Source: JBCBCP01 sp039817385
Lineage (GTDB): Bacteria; Pseudomonadota; Alphaproteobacteria; Rhodobacterales; Rhodobacteraceae
DNA length: 64,000 bases
Reading direction: 5' to 3'
Assembly: GCA_039817385.1 (NCBI GenBank)
Contig: JBCBVY010000001.1
Span: forward strand, 620,001-684,000
The notes under the pieces are model-generated. The model made no database searches. It was not told the DNA's origin and worked only from the letters and a program-made list of their open reading frames with translations. Position 1 is the stretch's first letter; every line of letters begins with the position of its first letter. Positions 32,208 through 40,823 of the stretch are shown piece after piece. A program made the translations under genes and the position numbers.

Positions 32208-33473
32208 TTAGCTGGCTGAGGCCGGTTCCTTATCCGCATCCGCATGGATCATCAGCGGAGCCGCGTCCGAGGTCACGGCCTCTTCGTTCACGACCACCTC
32301 GGTCACGCTGTCCATGCCCGGCAGGTCGAACATCGTGTCGAGCAGGATATCCTCGAGGATTGAACGCAGGCCACGCGCACCGGTCTTGCGTTCGATCGCG
32401 CGCTTGGCAATCGCGCTCAGCGCATCGTCGGTGAAGGTCAGCGCGGTGTCTTCGAGCTCAAAGAGGCGCTGGTACTGTTTCACCAGCGCGTTCTTGGGCG
32501 CGGTCAGAATGGTGACAAGCGCATCCTCGTCCAGATCTTCGAGCGTGGCGAGCACCGGCAGGCGGCCAACAAATTCCGGGATCAGGCCGAATTTCAGCAG
32601 ATCTTCAGGCTCCAGATCCTGGAACGTCTCGCCGATGCCCTTGTCGCTCTCGTCGCGCACATCGGCACCGAAGCCCATTGCAGAGCCCTTGCCGCGCTGC
32701 TTGATGATCCGGTCGAGGCCCGCAAAGGCGCCGCCGCAGATGAAGAGGATGTTTGTCGTGTCCACTTGCAGGAATTCCTGCTGCGGATGCTTGCGCCCGC
32801 CCTGCGGCGGCACGGAGGCCACGGTGCCTTCCATCAGCTTCAGCAGGGCCTGCTGCACGCCCTCACCCGACACGTCGCGGGTAATCGAAGGGTTTTCGGA
32901 CTTGCGGGTGATCTTATCGACCTCGTCGATATAGACGATCCCTCGCTGCGCGCGTTCGACGTTGTATTCGGACGCCTGAAGCAGCTTGAGGATGATGTTT
33001 TCAACATCTTCGCCCACATAGCCCGCCTCGGTCAGGGTCGTCGCATCGGCCATTGTGAAGGGCACATCGAGGATGCGCGCCAGCGTCTGCGCCAGTAGCG
33101 TCTTGCCGCAGCCCGTGGGGCCGATCAGCAGGATATTGGATTTCGCAAGCTCGATATCCCCGCCATTCTGGGCATGGTTCAGGCGCTTGTAGTGATTGTG
33201 CACCGCGACAGACAGCACGCGCTTTGCGGTGGCTTGCCCGATCACATAATCGTCCAGCACGTCGCAGATATCCTGCGGCGTCGGCACGCCGTCGGTCGCC
33301 TTCATGCCGGAGGCTTTGGTTTCTTCGCGGATGATGTCCATGCACAGCTCGACGCATTCGTCGCAGATGAACACGGTTGGCCCCGCGATCAGCTTGCGCA
33401 CCTCGTGTTGGCTTTTGCCGCAGAAGCTGCAGTAGAGGGTGTTTTTGCTGTCGCTGCCAGAGTTGCCTGCCAT
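32208..33473 (-). CDS. clpX: ATP-dependent Clp protease ATP-binding subunit ClpX
   Basis: A 421-residue AAA+ unfoldase (E. coli 424). The N-terminal zinc-binding domain has CSFCGKS and ICDECVELC. Walker A is GPTGCGKTLL, Walker B is IVYIDEVDKI, the pore and sensor regions follow, and the ClpP-docking IGF-type loop corresponds to AMGFGADV. It unfolds tagged substrates and feeds them to ClpP, encoded just upstream. ATG 33473 (MAGNSGSDSKNTLYC) is the conserved start. A 124-bp gap separates it from clpP and may hold its own promoter. Confidence 0.97.
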   Translation of the reverse strand: MAGNSGSDSKNTLYCSFCGKSQHEVRKLIAGPTVFICDECVELCMDIIREETKASGMKATDGVPTPQDICDVLDDYVIGQATAKRVLSVAVHNHYKRLNHAQNGGDIELAKSNILLIGPTGCGKTLLAQTLARILDVPFTMADATTLTEAGYVGEDVENIILKLLQASEYNVERAQRGIVYIDEVDKITRKSENPSITRDVSGEGVQQALLKLMEGTVASVPPQGGRKHPQQEFLQVDTTNILFICGGAFAGLDRIIKQRGKGSAMGFGADVRDESDKGIGETFQDLEPEDLLKFGLIPEFVGRLPVLATLEDLDEDALVTILTAPKNALVKQYQRLFELEDTALTFTDDALSAIAKRAIERKTGARGLRSILEDILLDTMFDLPGMDSVTEVVVNEEAVTSDAAPLMIHADADKEPASAS

Positions 33474-33597
33474 GTCAAATCTCTTTCCATCCGCGGAACC
33501 GATGTGACGCTCGGGCCCGCACGCTGTGCCGGAGGGTGATTGACAGAGGTTAGGCCAACCGCCCCCGGGCCACAATGTGAAAATCTGTCCCTGTGGA

Positions 33598-34230
33598 TTA
33601 CGCCTCTGCGTCTGCCCCGGACTTCTCGCGATTCTCGACAATCTCGTCGAGATGGCCCCATTCCTTGGCTTCGTCCGGCGTCATCCACTTGTCGCGGTCC
33701 AGCGCCTCGCGCACCGTTTCATAGTCCTGGCCGGTATGCTTCACGTAAAGGTTATACATCCGCTCACGCGTGCGTTCGATGTTGCGGGCCGAAATCAGGA
33801 TGTCCTCGGCCGTGCCGCGCATCCCGCCGGACGGCTGGTGCACCATGATTTCCGCGTTGGGCAGGGCAAAGCGCATGCCCGGCGCGCCCCCAACGGCAAT
33901 GACCGAGCCCATCGAGGCCGCGAGGCCGCAGATGAGGGTAGAGACCTTGGGCCGGATATATTGCATCGTGTCATAGATCGACATGCCCGCCGTCACCTCC
34001 CCGCCGGGAGAGTTCACATACATGCTGATCTCCTTCGACGGGTTTTCCGCCTCAAGATGCAGCAATTGCGCCACCACAAGGTGGCTCATACCCGAATGGA
34101 TCGGGCCATTGATAAAGATGATCCGCTCCTTCAACAGGCGCGAGAAGATGTCATAGGCACGCTCACCCCGGCTGGTCTGTTCGACGACCATCGGGACGAG
34201 GTTCATATAGGTATCGCGGGGATCTTGCAT
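33598..34230 (-). CDS. clpP: ATP-dependent Clp protease proteolytic subunit ClpP
   Basis: A 210-residue serine protease forming the tetradecameric barrel. The catalytic triad is visible: Ser106 in CGLAASMGSVI, His131 in IMVHQPSGG, and Asp180 in LDRDKWMTPDEA. MNLVPMVVEQTSRGERAYDIFS and YVNSPGGEVTAGMSIYD are classic. The start is ATG 34230 (MQDPRDTYMNLVP); longer in-frame extensions run through the promoter. It precedes clpX as usual. A sigma70-like promoter is seen at 34289-34317. Confidence 0.97.
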   Translation of the reverse strand: MQDPRDTYMNLVPMVVEQTSRGERAYDIFSRLLKERIIFINGPIHSGMSHLVVAQLLHLEAENPSKEISMYVNSPGGEVTAGMSIYDTMQYIRPKVSTLICGLAASMGSVIAVGGAPGMRFALPNAEIMVHQPSGGMRGTAEDILISARNIERTRERMYNLYVKHTGQDYETVREALDRDKWMTPDEAKEWGHLDEIVENREKSGADAEA

Positions 34231-34256
34231 GGGGGGTACTGCCTTTGAACATGTTC

Positions 34257-34274
34257 CGCGGGACCATACCCGCG
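34257..34274 (-). other. Hairpin in the clpP 5' leader
   Basis: Arms CGCGGG and CCCGCG with a 6-nt loop lie between the predicted promoter and the clpP start. It could stabilise the leader or tune translation. There is no supporting signal beyond the symmetry. Confidence 0.4.
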
Positions 34275-34288
34275 AAAGGGTTGCCTGA

Positions 34289-34317
34289 ATGTTAGTACCG
34301 GCCTTCGGGGGCTGCAA
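34289..34317 (-). promoter_or_regulatory. clpP: Putative clpP promoter
   Basis: On the minus strand TTGCAG (34317-34312) and TAACAT (34294-34289) are separated by exactly 17 bp, about 60 bp upstream of the clpP ATG. This suits a housekeeping sigma factor; a heat-shock RpoH reading (CTTGCAG) is also possible. Confidence 0.5.
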
Positions 34318-34404
34318 GGTGGGGGGCGGACTTATCCCGGCAGGCTTTGCATTGCGCGGCGCGGGGGCGTTGATCCCACGCGCGCCCGGCTTAGGTCCCA
34401 TGCC

Positions 34405-35595
34405 ATGCAAAGCCTTGACCATTTCCCGCCGCACCGCACCGCCGCCCTTGAACGGCTGAACGCCTTCCTGCCCCGCGCGGGCAAGGACTATGCCGCACAG
34501 CGCAATTTCGACCGGGGTGCCGGACATCACAGCGGCGTCTCGTGCCTCTCGCCCTATATCCGCCACCGCGCCCTGACCGAGGCCGAGGTGCTGGAAGCGG
34601 TGCTGGCCCGCTTTGCCCCGTCTACGGCAGAAAAATTCGTGCAGGAAGTGTTTTGGCGCACCTATTGGAAGGGGTGGCTGGAGCTGCGCCCGGATGTCTG
34701 GCGCCAATACCAAAGCGCGCTGTCCGGGGCGTGGGATGCGGTGCAGACGCAATCGGGCCTGCGCGCCCGTTGGGAGGCCGCCTGCAAAGGCGAGACGGAG
34801 ATCGACGCCTTTAATCACTGGGCGCGCGAGCTGGTAGAGACGGGATATCTGCACAACCACGCACGGATGTGGTTCGCCTCCATCTGGGTCTTTACCCTGC
34901 GCCTGCCGTGGGAGCTGGGCGCGGATTTCTTTCTGCGCCACCTGCTGGACGGCGATCCGGCGTCCAACACGCTCGGCTGGCGCTGGGTTGCGGGGATACA
35001 GACGCCGGGCAAGACCTACCTCGCCCGCCCGGACAATATTGCAAAATATACCGAAGGGCGGTTTCGGCCAACCGGTGTGTCCTCCGTTGCCGCCGCGCTC
35101 AAAGGCCCGCCCGTGCCGGAGCGTCGCCCGCTGCCCGCGCCGCGGCAGTGGGATGCGGCGGCGGAAACCGGGCTGATCCTGCACCATGATGACCTGTCGC
35201 CGGGGTTCATACTCGACACTGGCGTGACGCCCAAAGCGACGGCGATTCTGCACGTCCCTAGGGGCGTTTCGCCACTTGCGCCTGCACCCCATGTCGAAGC
35301 CTTCCGGGACGGGCTTCGGGCGGACATGTTGGCGCGTTATGGCGCGCGGCTGGGCGAGGTGACGCATGTCACGCCAGACACCCTGCCGGAGTGGATCGCC
35401 GCGCAGGGCCTTGCGCAATACCTCACCCCGTGGGCACCCACAGGGCCGGTGGCAGACGCCCTGCCCGCCGCCGTGATCCGCGCCCGCCGCCCTTATGACA
35501 GCGCGGCGTGGCCCTTTGCGACGCACGGGTTCTTCCGTTTCAAGGAGAAGATCCCCGCGCTGATCGATCAGCTCAGCCTGCGCCGCGCGGCCTGA
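34405..35595 (+). CDS. Photolyase/cryptochrome-like FAD-binding domain protein lacking the N-terminal antenna domain
   Basis: A 396-residue protein that starts directly at the helical FAD-binding half of photolyases: SPYIRHRALTEAEVLEAVL, EKFVQEVFWRTYWKGWLELR, then AFNHWARELVETGYLHNHARMWFAS and FLRHLLDGDPASNTLGWRWVAG, all strongly photolyase-like and flavin-binding. The expected first alpha/beta (MTHF or deazaflavin) domain is absent. Instead about 150 residues follow the FAD domain (TGLILHHDDLSPGF to FRFKEKIPALIDQL) with alternating strands and helices. Light-driven DNA repair or sensing is possible but unproven. The ATG is 174 bp from clpP, in divergent orientation. Confidence 0.82.
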   Translation: MQSLDHFPPHRTAALERLNAFLPRAGKDYAAQRNFDRGAGHHSGVSCLSPYIRHRALTEAEVLEAVLARFAPSTAEKFVQEVFWRTYWKGWLELRPDVWRQYQSALSGAWDAVQTQSGLRARWEAACKGETEIDAFNHWARELVETGYLHNHARMWFASIWVFTLRLPWELGADFFLRHLLDGDPASNTLGWRWVAGIQTPGKTYLARPDNIAKYTEGRFRPTGVSSVAAALKGPPVPERRPLPAPRQWDAAAETGLILHHDDLSPGFILDTGVTPKATAILHVPRGVSPLAPAPHVEAFRDGLRADMLARYGARLGEVTHVTPDTLPEWIAAQGLAQYLTPWAPTGPVADALPAAVIRARRPYDSAAWPFATHGFFRFKEKIPALIDQLSLRRAA

Positions 35596-35597
35596 GC

Positions 35598-36716
35598 TTA
35601 GTCAAAGCAGGCTTCAACGCCACTGGCGATTTCGCTCAGCAGGGCCGGGTAATAATCCGCTCCGATGGACGGCATCATGCCGTTCGGCTCTGCCAGTGCG
35701 CCCGCAGACGCGCCGAGCGCTTCGACAAAACCGGAGGACGTCGTACGCTCCGCCAGAACGCAAACACTGTCATGATCGGCCACCAGCGCGCGCAGCCCTG
35801 CAATGCGGGCTGCGCCCGGGGCGCGGGCGTGGCTGTCACCAATCGCGCCGATCACTTCGACATCGAAGGCCGCGGCAAAATACTGCCACGCGTCATGCGC
35901 CATGATCAGGTGCACATCCCCCAGCGCTGCCAGGCGCGCGGCTGTGTCGGCAGCGGCAGCGCGGATTTCGTCCGCACCGGCGGCTGCATTCGCCGCATAG
36001 GTGTCTGCGTTTTCGGGGTCGCGCTCTGACAGGGTGGCGGCGATGGCCGCCATCCACTTGATCGCGTTTTCTGGGTCCAGCCATGCGTGCGTGTCGACGC
36101 CGTCATGATGGTGCGCGTGATCACCGTGGCCGTCTTCCTTGTGCTCTGCGTGCGCGTGCTCGCCCTCGTGCGCGTGCTCACCCTCGTGCGCGTGCTCACC
36201 CTCGTGTGCATGCTCACCCTCGTGGGCGTGGTCGTCGCCGTGGTCATGCTCTTTGTGCTCTGCGTGCGCGTGATCGTCACCGTGGTCATGGTCTTTGTGC
36301 TCACCATGCGCGTGATCGTCGCCGTGATCCTTATGCTCGCCCACCGCGTGGTCCTTATGATCGTCGTGACCATCCCCATCGCCGTAATTCAGAACGCGCA
36401 GCCCTTCGACATCCATCAGCTCAAGCACTGTCGCACCGCTGGCCAGCTCTTCAATCGGGCCGTCGAGCCACGGCGTATGCCCCTCGCCAATCCAGACAAC
36501 CAGATCGGCACCGCCAAGCGCGCGGGCGTCAGACGGGCGCATCGCATGCGCATGCGGGTCCGCACCAACCGGCAGGATCATCGTCGGCGTGCCGACCCCG
36601 TGCATCACGCGCGACACCAGCCCTTGGGCGGGCGCCGTCCCGGTCACGACCTGCACCGGATCTGCCGCCACGGCCGACCCCATGCACACAGCCGAAAGCA
36701 TGGCCAAGATACGCAT
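35598..36716 (-). CDS. znuA: Zinc ABC transporter substrate-binding protein ZnuA
   Basis: A 372-residue periplasmic Zn-binding protein with signal peptide MRILAMLSAVCMGSAVAADP. Metal ligands typical of ZnuA: His in DPHAHAMRPSDA, His in HAWLDPENA, His in LIMAHDAWQYFAAAF and an acidic C-terminal part. Between the first and second ligand lies an unusually long His/Asp/Glu-rich loop (residues about 115-215) built from HxHxD and GEHAHE repeats, thought to capture zinc. I use ATG 36716, preceded by AAGGAG, not the ATG 21 bases upstream. It diverges from zur across a Zur-type palindrome. Confidence 0.93.
   Translation of the reverse strand: MRILAMLSAVCMGSAVAADPVQVVTGTAPAQGLVSRVMHGVGTPTMILPVGADPHAHAMRPSDARALGGADLVVWIGEGHTPWLDGPIEELASGATVLELMDVEGLRVLNYGDGDGHDDHKDHAVGEHKDHGDDHAHGEHKDHDHGDDHAHAEHKEHDHGDDHAHEGEHAHEGEHAHEGEHAHEGEHAHAEHKEDGHGDHAHHHDGVDTHAWLDPENAIKWMAAIAATLSERDPENADTYAANAAAGADEIRAAAADTAARLAALGDVHLIMAHDAWQYFAAAFDVEVIGAIGDSHARAPGAARIAGLRALVADHDSVCVLAERTTSSGFVEALGASAGALAEPNGMMPSIGADYYPALLSEIASGVEACFD
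36163..36235. repeat. 18-bp minisatellite encoding GEHAHE repeats in znuA
   Basis: About four tandem copies of an 18-bp unit (CCTCGTGCGCGTGCTCAC, plus strand) encode GEHAHE on the minus strand. Further upstream in the gene, less regular HKDHGDDHAH units continue the array. In-frame unit length allows copy-number change without frameshift. Confidence 0.85.
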
Positions 36717-36753
36717 AGTCCTGTACTCCTTATTCATGTCGCCAGCTTGCTAG

Positions 36754-36770
36754 ATGTTACTTTATAACAT
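36754..36770. promoter_or_regulatory. Zur-box-like operator between znuA and zur
   Basis: The palindrome ATGTTA-CTTTA-TAACAT lies in the 65-bp divergent gap. It resembles the alphaproteobacterial Zur site GTTATANNATAAC in spacing and bases. One site could repress both znuA and the zur-znuCB operon when zinc is replete. Confidence 0.75.
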
Positions 36771-36781
36771 ATCAACCACCC

Positions 36782-37246
36782 ATGCCCCGGCCCCTCGCAT
36801 TTTCTGACCATGACCACGCGTCCTGCGCGGCGGAGGCACTTGCCGCGGCGGAGCGCAGCTGCGCCGAACGGGGCCTGCGCCTGACACCCGTGCGGCGCGC
36901 GGCGCTGGGGGTGCTGCTGCGCGAGCACAAGGCGCTTGGGGCCTACGAGGTGCTGGCGCACCTGGCTGCAGCCGGGCATGGCGACCAGCCGCCTGTCGCC
37001 TACCGGGCGCTGAATTTTCTGACCGAGGCGGGGTTTGCCCACAAGATCGAGGCGCTGAACGCCTATGTCGCCTGCGCCCACGTCGGGTGCAGCCACGCGC
37101 CGGTCTTCCTGATCTGCACGGCCTGCAAGGCCGTGGCAGAGACGCAGATGCCCCACGATGGTCTGTCGCCCGTTGCCCGCGCGAGCGGCTTTGCCATCAA
37201 GCGCACCGTGATCGAGGCGACGGGCCTCTGCCCCGCCTGCCAATGA
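36782..37246 (+). CDS. zur: Zinc uptake regulator Zur (Fur family)
   Basis: A 154-residue Fur-family repressor. The winged helix is GLRLTPVRRAALGVLLREHKALGAYEVL with recognition part PPVAYRALNFLTEAGF. The structural zinc site CTAC and CPAC pairs are seen at FLICTACKAV and GLCPACQ. An N-terminal HDHASC stretch adds ligands. It represses zinc uptake in zinc-replete cells. It is the first gene of zur-znuC-znuB, and its stop overlaps znuC (ATGA). Confidence 0.93.
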   Translation: MPRPLAFSDHDHASCAAEALAAAERSCAERGLRLTPVRRAALGVLLREHKALGAYEVLAHLAAAGHGDQPPVAYRALNFLTEAGFAHKIEALNAYVACAHVGCSHAPVFLICTACKAVAETQMPHDGLSPVARASGFAIKRTVIEATGLCPACQ

Positions 37247-37956
37247 CCGCACCGCTGATCGAGGCCCGGGGCCTGAGCCTCGCCCACACCGGCGCGCCAG
37301 TGCTGCGCGATGTCGACTTTGCCATCCACCCCGGAGAGATCGTCACGGTTGTCGGCCCGAATGGGTCGGGGAAATCCACGCTGATCAAAGGGTTGATCGG
37401 CGCCCTTGACCCATCCGCAGGCACAATCACCCGCGATCCCGCCTTGCGCATCGGCTACGTGCCGCAGAAGCTGGCCCTCGATGGGACGCTGCCCATGACC
37501 GTGGACCGGTTCCTGTCCCTGCCGGTCCGCGTGCCGCCATCCGTCCGCGCCGCCGCGCTGGCCGAGGCCGGGCTTCCGGGTCACGGCAAAGCGCAGCTGT
37601 CGGCCCTGTCCGGCGGGCAGTTCCAGCGGGCGATGCTGGCCCGCGCGCTGCTGAACACACCGAACCTGCTGATCCTTGACGAGCCCACGCAGGGCCTCGA
37701 CCAACCGGGCGCCGCCGCGTTCTATCAGCGTATCGAAGCGCTGCGGCGCGATCTGGGCTGCGCCGTGCTGATGGTCAGCCACGATCTGCACGTTGTCATG
37801 GCCGCCTCCGACCGTGTGATCTGCGTGAACGGGCACATCTGCTGCGAAGGCACGCCCGATGTCGTCGCCGATGCCCCTGAATACAGGGCCCTTTTCGGCG
37901 CAGGCACCCAAGGCGCGCTGGCCCTTTACCGGCACCATCACAGCCATGAACATTGA
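37243..37956 (+). CDS. znuC: Zinc ABC transporter ATP-binding protein ZnuC
   Basis: A 237-residue ATPase. Walker A GPNGSGKSTLIKGL, signature LSGGQFQRAMLARAL, Walker B LLILDEPTQGLDQPG, switch VSHDLHVVM. The C-terminus ends HHHSHEH, a His-rich tail frequent in ZnuC. ATG 37243 overlaps zur; the 3' end overlaps znuB by 11 bp. It powers import of zinc delivered by ZnuA. Confidence 0.94.
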   Translation: MTAPLIEARGLSLAHTGAPVLRDVDFAIHPGEIVTVVGPNGSGKSTLIKGLIGALDPSAGTITRDPALRIGYVPQKLALDGTLPMTVDRFLSLPVRVPPSVRAAALAEAGLPGHGKAQLSALSGGQFQRAMLARALLNTPNLLILDEPTQGLDQPGAAAFYQRIEALRRDLGCAVLMVSHDLHVVMAASDRVICVNGHICCEGTPDVVADAPEYRALFGAGTQGALALYRHHHSHEH

Positions 37957-38731
37957 TCCTTTCCTGCTGCGCGTCTGCCTTGCGGGGGTGGGCGTTGCCG
38001 TGGCCGCCGCGCCGCTGGGCTGCTTTGTGCTGTGGCGGCGGATGGCCTATTTCAGCGACGCAACCGCCCATGCCGCCCTGCTGGGCGTTGCCCTGTCGCT
38101 CGCAGTGAACACCCATGTGATCCTGGGCGTTCTGCTCTGCGCGCTGGCGATGGCTTTTATGGTTGTGCGGCTGGGCGGCAAAGGGCTGGCGACCGACAGC
38201 CTGCTGGGCGTGTCGGCCCATGCAGCGCTGGCGTTGGGGCTTGTGGCCGTGTCCCTGCTGCCCGCGGTACGGGTCGACCTGATGGGCTTCCTGATTGGTG
38301 ATATCCTTGCTGTGGGGGCACAGGACATTGCGCTGATCTGGGTTGGGGCCTTCGCTGTTTTTGCCCTGATTGCATGGCGTTGGCAGCCGCTTCTCACCTC
38401 AACGCTCAACCCCGAGCTGGCGCGCTCCGCCGGGATCGTGCCCGAGCGGGAGGCGATGGTGATGACCGTGACACTGGCCATCGTGGTGGCCGTAGCGCTT
38501 AAGGTGGTGGGCACGCTGCTGATCGCCGCGCTGCTGCTGATCCCCGCGGCGGCGGCCCGCCCGCTTGCGCGCACGCCCGAGGCGATGGCCATCTGGGCGG
38601 CGGTGATCGGGACCGCCTCGGCGCTTGGCGGCATCGTGGCGTCCTTCATCTGGGACACGCCAACCGGGCCGAGCATTGTCTGCGCGGCAACAGTTTTCTT
38701 CTTTATCTCCCGCCTGTTGCCGCGCAACTGA
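37946..38731 (+). CDS. znuB: Zinc ABC transporter permease ZnuB
   Basis: A 261-residue ABC-3 family permease with about eight TM segments. Typical are APLGCFVLWRRMAYFSDATAHAALLGVAL (in parts), the coupling region around DSLLGVSAHAALALGL, and ALKVVGTLLIAALLLIPAAAARPLA. It starts within the end of znuC (ATG 37946) and ends 7 bp before the convergent kynU. Confidence 0.94.
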   Translation: MNIDPFLLRVCLAGVGVAVAAAPLGCFVLWRRMAYFSDATAHAALLGVALSLAVNTHVILGVLLCALAMAFMVVRLGGKGLATDSLLGVSAHAALALGLVAVSLLPAVRVDLMGFLIGDILAVGAQDIALIWVGAFAVFALIAWRWQPLLTSTLNPELARSAGIVPEREAMVMTVTLAIVVAVALKVVGTLLIAALLLIPAAAARPLARTPEAMAIWAAVIGTASALGGIVASFIWDTPTGPSIVCAATVFFFISRLLPRN

Positions 38732-38738
38732 CCGATCG

Positions 38739-39920
38739 TCAAGTCACTGCGTTGCGTGCTTTGAAGGCCGGATCGTCCCAAAGGTTTTCGTTGATTACCA
38801 CCGCGAGATGTTCTGCCGCGGCGCGCACGTCGTTTTCGTCCAGATAAAGCGGCGTGAAGCCAAAGCGCATGATGTCCGGCGCGCGGAAGTCGCCAATCAC
38901 CCCACGTGCGATCAGGGCCTGCATCGCGGCGTAGCCTTCGTCGAAGCGGAACGAGACCTGGCTGCCGCGGTGGGCAGGATCGCGCGGGGACGCCAGCGCG
39001 AGGTCCGTGCGCGCCTCAACATCACGTATGAAAAGCTCCTGCAAAGCAATTGAATTTGAACGGAGTTCTGACATATCGACACCCTCCCATGCTTCCAGCG
39101 CGGCCTCCAGCGCGGAAAGCTGGATCACAGGCGGCGTGCCGACCCGCATCCGCTCCACCCCACGTGCCGGTCGGTACGTCGGGTCGAAATCAAACGGGGC
39201 TGCGTGGCCCAGCCACCCGGCGAGGGCCGGCTCAACCTGATCGGCAAGATCCGGACGGACATAAATGAAGGCAGGCGCCCCGGGGCCGCCGTTAAGGTAT
39301 TTGTAGGTGCAGCCGACAGCGAACTCCGCCGCAACACCTTGCATATCCACTGGCAGCGCCCCGGCCGAATGCGCCAGATCCCAGATCATCACCGCCCCTG
39401 CCGCGTGAGCCGCGCGGGTGATCGCCGCCATGTCGTGCATCCGCCCGGTGCGGTAGTCCACATGGGTCAGCATGACGGCCGCGATATCTTCGCCGATATG
39501 CGCCATCACCTCCTCGGGATCGACAACGCGCAGCGCGTGGCCCTGATCCAGCGCATCAACCAGCCCCTGCGCCATATAAAGATCCGTGGGGAAGTTCCCG
39601 GAATCGCTCAGAATAACCTTGCGGTCCGAGCGCATCTGGAGCGCCGCAGCCACAGCCTGATAGACCTTGATCGACAGCGTGTCGCCCATCACGACCGAGC
39701 CCTCGGGCGCGCCGATCAGCGCCCCAACCCGGTCCCCCACGCGGCTTGGCTGCGCCATCCACCCGGCTGCGTTCCAGCCGCGGATCAACATCTGGCCCCA
39801 TTCCGCCTGCATCATCTCCGCCACGCGGGCGCAAGCGGATTTTGGCAGCGGCCCCAATGAGTTACCGTCGAGGTAGATGACCCCATCGGGCAGATCAAAC
39901 AGCTCTTTGCGCAGGATCAT
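38739..39920 (-). CDS. kynU: Kynureninase
   Basis: A 393-residue PLP enzyme that cleaves kynurenine to anthranilate and alanine. It starts LFDLPDGVIYLDGNSLGPLPKSA, the PLP site includes DLAHSAGALPVDM, and the Schiff-base Lys is in CTYKYLNGGPGAPAF; the substrate loop is HAAPFDFDPTYRPARGVERM. A GGAGAG precedes ATG 39920, which overlaps the kynA stop (TGATG). It works with KynA upstream; kynB (formamidase) is not in the window. Confidence 0.95.
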   Translation of the reverse strand: MILRKELFDLPDGVIYLDGNSLGPLPKSACARVAEMMQAEWGQMLIRGWNAAGWMAQPSRVGDRVGALIGAPEGSVVMGDTLSIKVYQAVAAALQMRSDRKVILSDSGNFPTDLYMAQGLVDALDQGHALRVVDPEEVMAHIGEDIAAVMLTHVDYRTGRMHDMAAITRAAHAAGAVMIWDLAHSAGALPVDMQGVAAEFAVGCTYKYLNGGPGAPAFIYVRPDLADQVEPALAGWLGHAAPFDFDPTYRPARGVERMRVGTPPVIQLSALEAALEAWEGVDMSELRSNSIALQELFIRDVEARTDLALASPRDPAHRGSQVSFRFDEGYAAMQALIARGVIGDFRAPDIMRFGFTPLYLDENDVRAAAEHLAVVINENLWDDPAFKARNAVT

Positions 39921-40747
39921 CACAGCTCTCCTCTGACATGCCAAAGCTCCGGAAACAGCTCAACCTCCAGCATCTTGCGAAGGTAAGCCACACCCGCAGT
40001 GCCGCCAGTGCCCTTTTTGAACCCGATGATGCGTTCGACCGTGGTCACATGGTTAAAGCGCCAACGACGGAAATAGTCTTCGAGATCGACCAGCTTTTCT
40101 GCCAACTGGTAGCAATCCCAATGCGCGCCGGGGTCTTCGTAAACGCGGCGCCACAGCGCTTGCACATCCGTTTGAGCAGCCCACGGTGCGCGCTGGGGCG
40201 GGCCGGAGGGGTCTGCCGCGCCCAGGCGCTCTGCAAGCAGGCGCACCGCGACCTGATACAGGCTGGGCCGCGCCAGCTCATCCTCAAGCATCTGAGAATG
40301 TTCCGCTTTGTGCGCGTGCACCTTGGTCAGCGCAGATTGGCGGTTGCCCAGGATATACTCGATGAGCCGGTACTGATGCGACTGAAACCCCGACGAATTG
40401 CCAAGTGCAGGGCGAAACTCCGTGTACTCCGACGGCGTCATCGTGCGCAGCACGTCCCACGCGCCATTGAGCTGCTCAAATATCCGCGCCACGCGCGTCA
40501 GCATCTTGAAGGCTGGTTGCAGATCACCGCGCGCCAGCGCGTCCCGTGCAGTGCCCAGTTCATGGATCGCCAGGCGCATCCACAGCTCGGAGGTTTGGTG
40601 CTGAATGATGAACAGCATCTCGTCCTGCGCGCTCGACAGAGGGTGCTGCGCGCCCAGGATCGCGTCCAGGCGCAGGTAATCGCCGTAGGACATATCCTCC
40701 GAGAAATCGAGCTGCGCGCCGTGGTGGCCGCTTTGGTCTTCGGTCAT
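39920..40747 (-). CDS. kynA: Tryptophan 2,3-dioxygenase
   Basis: A 275-residue heme dioxygenase that opens the indole ring to N-formylkynurenine. Features: SYGDYLRLDAILGAQHP, the substrate-side FIIQHQTSELWMRLAIHEL, RPALGNSSGFQSHQYRLIEYILGN and the heme-ligand His in RWRFNHVTTVERIIGFKKGTGGTAGVAYL (in parts). Length matches bacterial TDO. First gene of the kynAU pair; 76 bp upstream lies the thioesterase stop in the same orientation. Confidence 0.96.
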   Translation of the reverse strand: MTEDQSGHHGAQLDFSEDMSYGDYLRLDAILGAQHPLSSAQDEMLFIIQHQTSELWMRLAIHELGTARDALARGDLQPAFKMLTRVARIFEQLNGAWDVLRTMTPSEYTEFRPALGNSSGFQSHQYRLIEYILGNRQSALTKVHAHKAEHSQMLEDELARPSLYQVAVRLLAERLGAADPSGPPQRAPWAAQTDVQALWRRVYEDPGAHWDCYQLAEKLVDLEDYFRRWRFNHVTTVERIIGFKKGTGGTAGVAYLRKMLEVELFPELWHVRGEL

Positions 40748-40823
40748 TTATCCACCTCGTCTGGCCTCAAATGTCGCGCTTTGAAGGGTCACAAGGCCGC
40801 TTTTCCACAACGGCATCGCTGGC

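Noticed and set aside
36163..36370. Tandem repeats that could suggest a CRISPR array
   Set aside because: Units are contiguous and in frame with znuA, with no spacers.
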